From Dehalogenimonas sp. THU2 (GTDB lineage: Bacteria; Chloroflexota; Dehalococcoidia; Dehalococcoidales; Dehalococcoidaceae), in NCBI RefSeq assembly GCF_039749495.1, contig NZ_JBDLLU010000002.1:1-64000 (forward strand): a stretch of 64,000 nucleotides of DNA, written 5' to 3'. A program made the translations under genes and the position numbers. How positions within the stretch are numbered: the first letter of the stretch is position 1; every line of letters begins with the position of its first letter. The notes beneath the pieces were generated by a model, which made no database searches, was not told the DNA's origin, and was given only the letters and a program-made list of their open reading frames with translations. Below, piece by piece: positions 17,072-25,454 of this stretch.

Positions 17072-17099
17072 CACCCGCCGTCAATACCCCACGCCCCAA

Positions 17100-17215
17100 A
17101 ATCCGAAATCCGAATATCTAAATCCTAAACAAATTCCAATGACCAAATACCTAAATTTCAAAACCACAACTATCAACTGGTAACTATTAACTGGTAACTG
17201 GTGCTGCCGTGTTAA
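17100..17215. repeat. AT-rich low-complexity intergenic repeats
   Basis: Runs of aatccgaatatctaaatcc and ctggtaactattaactgg. Similar sequence occurs between genes at 10717-10790, 24866-24898 and 52806-52862. No gene seen. Confidence 0.55.
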
Positions 17216-17224
17216 AATAATCTC

Positions 17225-19921
<2,697 letters not shown>

Positions 19922-19975
19922 CTCCTGTTCGTGGTAAAATCTACTGATCGCTACCGGCGATTAGGAGAAACCGTT

Positions 19976-20767
19976 ATGGATAGGAAGATGAAAGAACTTT
20001 TCGATCTGTCGGGAAAAGTGGCCTTCGTGACCGGCGGCGCCTTGGGCATCGGCCGGGAGATCGCTATGCGCCTGGCCGAATCCGGCGCCGCCGTCATCGT
20101 ATCGGATACCGACCTTGAAAAGGCCCGGGCCGTTGTGGCGGATCTGAGGGTCGCCGGCTGTAAAGCCAAAGAACACCAGGCCGTCCCCGGAGAAATCCCG
20201 GAGGCGGAGAAAGCCATCTGGATGGCACTGGCGGTGTACGGCGGCTTGCACATCCTGGTAACCACCGCCGAGATCCGTCCCGCAGAGGACGAAGAAACGA
20301 CTGAAGACGATAACCCTGTCGAGATCGGTCTGCGGGAAACTGAGCTGTTTTCCGAAGCAGCAGCCAGGGCGATGGCTGATCGGAACCATGGTGGCAAGAT
20401 CGTAACTGTCGCCGGGATCGATTCTTTCCACGAGGTGGAATCTGTTTCCCAATTGACACGGAAACTGGCCGGGAAATGGGCGCCGGAGCGGATCAACGTC
20501 AACGCAGTCGTTCACGGAGCCATAGACATCCCGCCGGTGAAAGAAATAGGGGACGAAGGGGACGAAGGGGACGAAGTGCACGAGGGTCACGAGGCCGGGG
20601 AGACTGCAATGGAACCGGTGTCTGCCATGGCCCCGATAGGCCGCCGGGGAAAGCCTGGCGATGTGGCTGGTGCGGTTCTTTATTTTGCCAGCGGAGCCGC
20701 TGATTTCGTGACCGGCGTCACCCTGACCGTCGATGGCGGTTCATCGCTGGATTCGTCTTCGCCCTAG
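19976..20767 (+). CDS. degenerate short-chain dehydrogenase (SDR) family protein
   Basis: 263 residues from the ATG at 19976, nine bases after TAGGAG; a GTG start at 19931 lacks a site. The Rossmann nucleotide motif TGGALGIG is intact near residue 20. The rest is altered: the usual NNAG is LVTTAEI, and the catalytic YxxxK is absent. The sequence runs from ESVSQL straight into TRKLAGKWAPERINVNAV, a shape expected after deletion of about ten residues. A strongly acidic low-complexity insert (GDEGDEGDEVHEGHE, encoded at 20549-20594) interrupts the region after INVNAVVHGAID. The C-terminal SDR motif VTGVTLTVDGG remains. It may be a decaying gene or a non-catalytic nucleotide-binding protein. Confidence 0.8.
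   Translation: MDRKMKELFDLSGKVAFVTGGALGIGREIAMRLAESGAAVIVSDTDLEKARAVVADLRVAGCKAKEHQAVPGEIPEAEKAIWMALAVYGGLHILVTTAEIRPAEDEETTEDDNPVEIGLRETELFSEAAARAMADRNHGGKIVTVAGIDSFHEVESVSQLTRKLAGKWAPERINVNAVVHGAIDIPPVKEIGDEGDEGDEVHEGHEAGETAMEPVSAMAPIGRRGKPGDVAGAVLYFASGAADFVTGVTLTVDGGSSLDSSSP
20549..20594. repeat. ggggacgaa tandem repeat inside the SDR gene
   Basis: Three copies of the 9-base unit ggggacgaa followed by the degenerate units gtgcacgag and ggtcacgag. They are translated in frame as an acidic insert. The form is that of a dispersed intergenic repeat that has entered a gene. Confidence 0.7.
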
Positions 20768-20868
20768 GGCGACCAGCAGGTTCTGCCTTAAAAAGAGAGC
20801 ATTGTCTTTCTGAGCGTGATAAAAAATCTCGATGTATCTGATTACGAATTTTCGAGAGTATCAATCGT

Positions 20869-21357
20869 TCATGATTCAGAAATCGTCCCGGCCAGCTCTT
20901 TCACCAGGTAATCTACCGCCTTGTCCGCCGCCTGCTGCACCAGCGGGGACAGTTCGAAACCCCACTCGAGCTTGACCGGCTTGGTCACCAGGAATTCCAC
21001 CCTGGGATTGAGGCCGACAACTTCGGCGATCTGCAAAAGGTCGAGAACGCTGAGTTCATGGAACGACATGGGGACCCGGCCGCTGGCCTTGAATTCGGCG
21101 TCCAGATTAAACCGGCCGATATCGCCCGGCTCCAGGTCGCAAACCATGACATCGACGATTATCAGCCGGTCAACGCCGGAAAGCAGTCCCAAAAGATCGA
21201 AGCCGGCGACACCGCCGGCTTCGATCCTGATGTGCTCAGGAAACCCATTTTCCTTCAGCTTCCGGACAACGTGGATGCCGAACCCTTCATCGCCCAGCGC
21301 CTCGTTGCCAACCCCCAGCACCAGGATATTGTCTGTTTCAGCGGCGCGTTCCGGCAT
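20869..21357 (-). CDS. hupD: hydrogenase maturation endopeptidase (HupD/HyaD type)
   Basis: 162 residues. The N-terminal pattern ILVLGVGNEALGDEGFGIHVV contains the conserved GxGNxxxxDEGFG with the Asp or Glu that senses nickel in the large subunit. A second metal-ligand Asp lies in LIIVDVM near residue 65. The enzyme removes the C-terminal tail of the hydrogenase large subunit after nickel insertion. It starts three bases after that gene ends, completing the hup operon. Confidence 0.9.
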   Translation of the reverse strand: MPERAAETDNILVLGVGNEALGDEGFGIHVVRKLKENGFPEHIRIEAGGVAGFDLLGLLSGVDRLIIVDVMVCDLEPGDIGRFNLDAEFKASGRVPMSFHELSVLDLLQIAEVVGLNPRVEFLVTKPVKLEWGFELSPLVQQAADKAVDYLVKELAGTISES

Positions 21358-21360
21358 GGA

Positions 21361-22974
21361 TCAGGAGATCTTGTGGACTCTGACGACGTTTGAATGCGGG
21401 TCGATGATGTGCACGGCGCAGGACAAACACGGGTCGAAGGAGCGGATGATGCGCACGATATTGATCGGATTGTCGATGTCCGGCACCGGCGCGCCGATGA
21501 GTGATTGCTCGTAAGGTCCGCGCACCTGGTTCTCATCCCTCGGACCGGCGTTCCAGGTGGACGGCACCACCAGTTGGTAGTTCTTGATGCGGTGATTTTC
21601 CACTTCCACCCAATGGCCCAGGGCGCCGCGCGGGGCGTCCCAGACGCCGAAACCTGATGCGGCCCGCGGCACCGGCTTCTCATTCATGCCAACCAGCGGT
21701 CCGGCCGTCCGGAGTTCGATGAGACGGTCGATCCAGGCCAGGCCTTCATCCATGACCATCTTGGAAATGATCGCCCGGGATAAATGACGGGCCACCACGC
21801 CTTCCCGGCCGCCAGCGTTGAAGAAATCTACCAGTTGTGGAAAGCGGTTGACCAGGCCCCGGGCCAGCGGACCCACCTCCATAGGTTCAGAGGAATAACG
21901 GGGGGATTTCAGGAACGAATAGGCATTCGGTTTATTGACGTTGAACTGGGTAACTCCTTGAGAAGGATGGCGGGCTGCCGCGCTGCCGGCGGGATAGTCG
22001 TACCATGAGTTGGTCACCGACTCGGTGATCTCGCCGAAATCCACCGGGGTTATAGTGGTGTTATTGATGTTGGTCAGTGAACCTCTGGCTCCCTGTGCCA
22101 TGATCACACCGCTCCGGAAGAGCGGATTGGATCCGCCGAAAGAGATATCCGCCGGGGTCGCGGAGGGGTTCTGTGGCAGCATGGGATAAGCCAGGTAATT
22201 CCCGGCGGTAGCGCCAAAGGCGCTCCTGGCCAACGGGAAGAGCGGGCCAGTACCCACGGCGATGACATCCGGCACGTAAACGTTGTTGATAAAATCCATC
22301 TGCTCCACCCACAGGTCGCGGAAGTCTAGGAGCTGTTCCCGGCTCGGCGTGCCCAGGCAACCGCCGACAGTCACCGTGTTGGGATGCGGCTGGATGCCGG
22401 TGATGTAGGCCAGCATCTTTTGAGATTTGGCTTTCATTTCAATCGCTTTAATGTAATGCGATACCAGGGTGGTAACCGTGGTCGGGTCGGAGACCGAGAA
22501 AGCGTCCGGCGTGTAGCGGGGGGTGAAGGGTGACGTATCTCCGGCGTTGACCAGACCGACGATCTTACTCTTAACCGCCAGCAGGCCGGGATCTGAGCCG
22601 TTGTAGCGGGCGATAGCCATGATGTCGAGATAGTCGAGCGCCGAAAGAATATAGAAATGAACATAATGGTCATGGGAATAATAACCGGCGCAGAAAAGGT
22701 TGCGCATCAGGCGGCCGGCTTCGGTCATCTCGATGCCAAAGGCATGTTCCATCGCCTGGGCTGAAGCGATAGCATGAACCCCTTCGCAAACGCCGCAAAC
22801 GCGGCTGGTGACGTACGGCGCATCCCAGGGGTCGCGGCCTTGCAGCAATACCTCGAAACCGCGGGCCATGGTACCGGAAGACCAGGCATCGGTGACCACA
22901 CCGTTTTCGACTTCAACCTCGATCTTCAGATGACCTTCGATTCTTGTTACCGGATCAACAATAACGCGCACCAT
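21361..22974 (-). CDS. hupL: [NiFe] uptake hydrogenase large subunit
   Basis: 537 residues. It carries the N-terminal nickel ligand pair in RVCGVCEG (about residues 59-66) and the C-terminal pair in DPCLSCAVH (about 515-523), followed by a 15-residue tail (IIDPHSNVV and on) that the adjacent protease would cut off after the His. The catalytic Ni-Fe(CN)2CO site sits between these cysteines. The protein has no signal of its own and would be co-exported with the Tat-tagged small subunit. In Dehalococcoidia this periplasm-facing enzyme feeds electrons from H2 to organohalide respiration. Confidence 0.95.
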   Translation of the reverse strand: MVRVIVDPVTRIEGHLKIEVEVENGVVTDAWSSGTMARGFEVLLQGRDPWDAPYVTSRVCGVCEGVHAIASAQAMEHAFGIEMTEAGRLMRNLFCAGYYSHDHYVHFYILSALDYLDIMAIARYNGSDPGLLAVKSKIVGLVNAGDTSPFTPRYTPDAFSVSDPTTVTTLVSHYIKAIEMKAKSQKMLAYITGIQPHPNTVTVGGCLGTPSREQLLDFRDLWVEQMDFINNVYVPDVIAVGTGPLFPLARSAFGATAGNYLAYPMLPQNPSATPADISFGGSNPLFRSGVIMAQGARGSLTNINNTTITPVDFGEITESVTNSWYDYPAGSAAARHPSQGVTQFNVNKPNAYSFLKSPRYSSEPMEVGPLARGLVNRFPQLVDFFNAGGREGVVARHLSRAIISKMVMDEGLAWIDRLIELRTAGPLVGMNEKPVPRAASGFGVWDAPRGALGHWVEVENHRIKNYQLVVPSTWNAGPRDENQVRGPYEQSLIGAPVPDIDNPINIVRIIRSFDPCLSCAVHIIDPHSNVVRVHKIS

Positions 22975-23041
22975 ATTCGGATCCCCTTTTCAACATTTTT
23001 GCGTCCGCGGCGCCGCCGCGACGTCGTCGTATCAGTTCTTA

Positions 23042-24007
23042 CTAAACTCCGAAATCATACTCGTGGGCAAAGTGCGGACTGGTATCCTGGTAAAACTCCG
23101 GCTGCGAACAGGCAATACACGGGAAACTGGAGTTGATGCAGTAGCTGGCGCGGTTGTTCCACAGGCGTGTCTGGCAGTCCTGAAAGGCTATAGGCCCCTT
23201 GCAGCCCTTGAGGATCAGGCAATAACCCTGCTGAGCCGGGTTGTTGAAGTCGGTGACGAACCGGCGTTTCTCAAAATTGCCGCGGCGGGAGCAATTGTCA
23301 TGCTGCAGCCTGCCGTAGAAAGCCAGCGGCCGCTGGAAAGCGTCCAGTTCCGGCGCGGTGCCGAAGGTGAGGTAATGAACGATAGTGGCCACCAGCCGCT
23401 CGTTGTGCAGCGGGCAGGTGGGCAGGTTAATGACTGGTTTTGGGCCGACATCATTGAAAAAGCCATGCAGCGTTTTGCCGCGATACAGGTAACCGACAGC
23501 GTCGGTCGGACCGGACCGGGGGATGCCGCCAAAGGAAGCGCAGGATCCGACGCAGATGATGACCGCGGCGTTTTTGGCCGTTTCCCGTACGATCTCGGTG
23601 AACGGCCTGCCGCCGACCATACAGAACTTGCCGTTTTCCGCCAGCGGAATACTGCCGTCGATCACCAGGACATAACCGCCCTCAGCGACGGTGGCTGCAA
23701 GCGCCTCTTCCGCCTGGTGTCCTGACGCGGCCATCACCGCCTCGTTATAACGCAGCGATATCGTATCCAGGAGGAGTGAACTGGCGGTCGGTTCCAGGTT
23801 GTTCAAGAAAGATTCCGCACATCCGGAGCATGCCTGGCCGTCCAGCCAGATGACCGCCGGTTTCTTACCCTGAGCCTGCATCTCCAGAGCCTGAATGATC
23901 TGAGGTGCGAGAGCCTGGCTCAACCCCAGGTAAGTTGCCGTTATGCCGGCAACTTTGACGAAATCCCGGCGGCTTAATTCAGGTCTTGTCAGATTCGCAA
24001 TGTTCAT
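23042..24007 (-). CDS. hupS: [NiFe] uptake hydrogenase small subunit, Tat-exported
   Basis: 321 residues. A twin-arginine signal SRRDFVKVAG at about residues 12-21 precedes a hydrophobic stretch. The Fe-S ligands follow: QACSGCAESF for the proximal cluster (about 57-66), CVGSCASFGG (about 151), LPTCPLHNERL, then the distal/medial set HDNC, GYCLILKGCKGP, CQTRLW and CINSSFPCIAC. There is no C-terminal membrane helix, unlike many HyaA/HupS proteins, so another component must connect it to the membrane. The c-type cytochrome lipoprotein gene directly upstream is the best candidate. Confidence 0.94.
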   Translation of the reverse strand: MNIANLTRPELSRRDFVKVAGITATYLGLSQALAPQIIQALEMQAQGKKPAVIWLDGQACSGCAESFLNNLEPTASSLLLDTISLRYNEAVMAASGHQAEEALAATVAEGGYVLVIDGSIPLAENGKFCMVGGRPFTEIVRETAKNAAVIICVGSCASFGGIPRSGPTDAVGYLYRGKTLHGFFNDVGPKPVINLPTCPLHNERLVATIVHYLTFGTAPELDAFQRPLAFYGRLQHDNCSRRGNFEKRRFVTDFNNPAQQGYCLILKGCKGPIAFQDCQTRLWNNRASYCINSSFPCIACSQPEFYQDTSPHFAHEYDFGV

Positions 24008-24077
24008 TATTCCTCCTAAAGCGGGTACAAAATCCCGCCGTTCTGATCTTCAGGGTGCTATCAGATTTCAAAAATGG

Positions 24078-24461
24078 CTAGGGAGTCGCTTTAAGGTAGT
24101 TGATCAACACATTACTGAGCGCCGGATCAAGAGCCGCTCCGTAGAATGACCGGTAGTGCAATCCGGTAAAACTGCTCAGGCTTTGATGTGTGAAGGCAGT
24201 CAGATTCGCCGAAATCAAGGTGGGCCCTACCCCGCCCTGCCGCTGGATGCCGTGACAGGAAGCGCACTTGCTGTAATACACCAGCAGCGCGTCAATACCG
24301 GCTACGGTGGGCAGCGGGTTATCCGGTGCCTGGGTTGTGGTGGGAGGCGGTTGGGTAGTAGTGGCGGTGGGTTCGGGTTCCGGTGTGGTGCAGGCGCTCA
24401 ATACCGGTATCGCCACCAGTAATAGAGCCAGGATAACATAGAGGGTCGCCTTAGGTTTCAT
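24078..24461 (-). CDS. c-type cytochrome-like lipoprotein leading the hup operon
   Basis: 127 residues. A lipoprotein signal ends at VLSAC (Cys24), then a Thr/Pro/Gln linker (about 25-50), then a small globular part with one haem motif CASCH near residue 66-70 and the continuation GIQRQGGVGPTLISANL, the pattern of class I cytochrome c. The distal Met expected near the C-terminus is not seen (sequence ends LSNVLINYLKATP), so haem ligation may be incomplete or differ. It is 70 bases upstream of hupS on the same strand. A membrane-anchored electron acceptor for the hydrogenase is a reasonable inference. Confidence 0.85.
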   Translation of the reverse strand: MKPKATLYVILALLLVAIPVLSACTTPEPEPTATTTQPPPTTTQAPDNPLPTVAGIDALLVYYSKCASCHGIQRQGGVGPTLISANLTAFTHQSLSSFTGLHYRSFYGAALDPALSNVLINYLKATP

Positions 24462-24801
24462 CGTTCACCTCTCCCGTATGGCATTATTTCAGAGCATGCG
24501 CCGTTTTCGTAACAGGGAACACCAGTGATTTGAGCCTAGACCATTTGATTGTACACCCATTGTCAAGCGTTTTATTGGTAACCTTACTGCTAAATAGGTC
24601 CTTTCCCATAGATACACAGGGACAACTAACTCAATCACAGAATCGTGTTCAGTATCCCTTGTCTGGATTGTTACCACAATGCGTACTTTTACCTAATTTT
24701 TGCGTTTTCCACGCCTAGATCGGAAATCAGCCACCGCCTCCAAAAAATATTTTCCCACCTCCCCCATCGTCCCCAGCTTTGAATCCCCTACTTTCTACCT
24801 A
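24462..24801. other. intergenic region between divergent hup and nrd operons
   Basis: About 340 bases without a convincing gene. It holds the upstream region of the hup operon; a TTGACA on the minus strand (24561-24566) is the only obvious hup-facing promoter hexamer, without a well-spaced -10. Confidence 0.4.
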
Positions 24802-24830
24802 TTGACAACCCCTACATCTAGTGGTACCTT
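24802..24830 (+). promoter_or_regulatory. promoter of nrdR-nrdJ
   Basis: A perfect -35 TTGACA (24802-24807) is 17 bases from TACCTT (24825-24830). The first NrdR box fills almost the whole spacer, so repressor binding would exclude RNA polymerase. Confidence 0.7.
24809..24824 (+). promoter_or_regulatory. NrdR box 1
   Basis: CCCCTACATCTAGTGG matches the invariant positions of the NrdR consensus (aCaCwAtATaTwGtGt) at C2, C4, A6, A8, T9, T11, G13 and G15. It lies in the -35/-10 spacer. Confidence 0.8.
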
Positions 24831-24839
24831 ATACCAGCA

Positions 24840-24855
24840 ACACAACAGGTAGTGC
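24840..24855 (+). promoter_or_regulatory. NrdR box 2
   Basis: ACACAACAGGTAGTGC matches the same consensus at all invariant positions except T9. It starts 31 bases after box 1, leaving a 15-base linker; this three-turn phasing is the usual arrangement for cooperative NrdR binding. Confidence 0.8.
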
Positions 24856-24911
24856 CTGAAGTAAATTCCAAGCTCCAAATACCAAATGCCAAACGGTTGT
24901 GATTTAATCGT

Positions 24912-25454
24912 ATGAATTGTCCAAACTGCCAGCAAAATGATTTCAAGGTCGTGGACTCCCGAGAGGTGGAGGACGGCATCCGCCGCCGCCGGGAATGCCT
25001 GGGCTGCGGCCACCGCTTCACCACCTACGAGCGCATCCAGCCCACCGCCGCCTACGTCATCAAGAAGGACGGCCGCCGCGAGGAATGGAGCAAGGACAAG
25101 CTCCTGGCCGGTTTGCACAAGGCCTGTGAAAAGCGCCCGCTGCCGGTGGGGACCGTGGACAAGCTGGCGTATGACATAGAGGCGGAGCTTTTGGAGACCG
25201 GCCGCGCCGAGATCCCCTCCACCGCCGTCGGCGACAAGGTGATGGAGAAACTGAAGGCCATCGACAACATCGCCTACATCCGCTTCGCCTCGGTCTACCG
25301 CAAGTTCACCGATGTTACCGAGTTCAAGGAGATGGTGGATCGGCTCATCGACCGCGACGCGCCCGGCGCCCGCGCCCAACTGCCACTGCTGCTCACCGAC
25401 ACGGAAAAGAAAATCAAACGGAGTAAAGGCCATGACGCCGCAATCATCAGCTAA
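24912..25454 (+). CDS. nrdR: NrdR transcriptional repressor
   Basis: 180 residues. An N-terminal zinc ribbon (CPNC near residue 3 and CLGCGH near 31, with the DNA-contact segment VDSREVEDGIRRRREC) is followed by an ATP-cone domain (about 49-140) that senses ATP/dATP. NrdR represses ribonucleotide reductase genes when dATP is high. The tail beyond residue 145 is longer than in most homologues because the frame runs on over the start of nrdJ; the genes overlap by 23 bases. Two well-spaced NrdR boxes in the promoter support autoregulation together with nrdJ. Confidence 0.95.
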   Translation: MNCPNCQQNDFKVVDSREVEDGIRRRRECLGCGHRFTTYERIQPTAAYVIKKDGRREEWSKDKLLAGLHKACEKRPLPVGTVDKLAYDIEAELLETGRAEIPSTAVGDKVMEKLKAIDNIAYIRFASVYRKFTDVTEFKEMVDRLIDRDAPGARAQLPLLLTDTEKKIKRSKGHDAAIIS

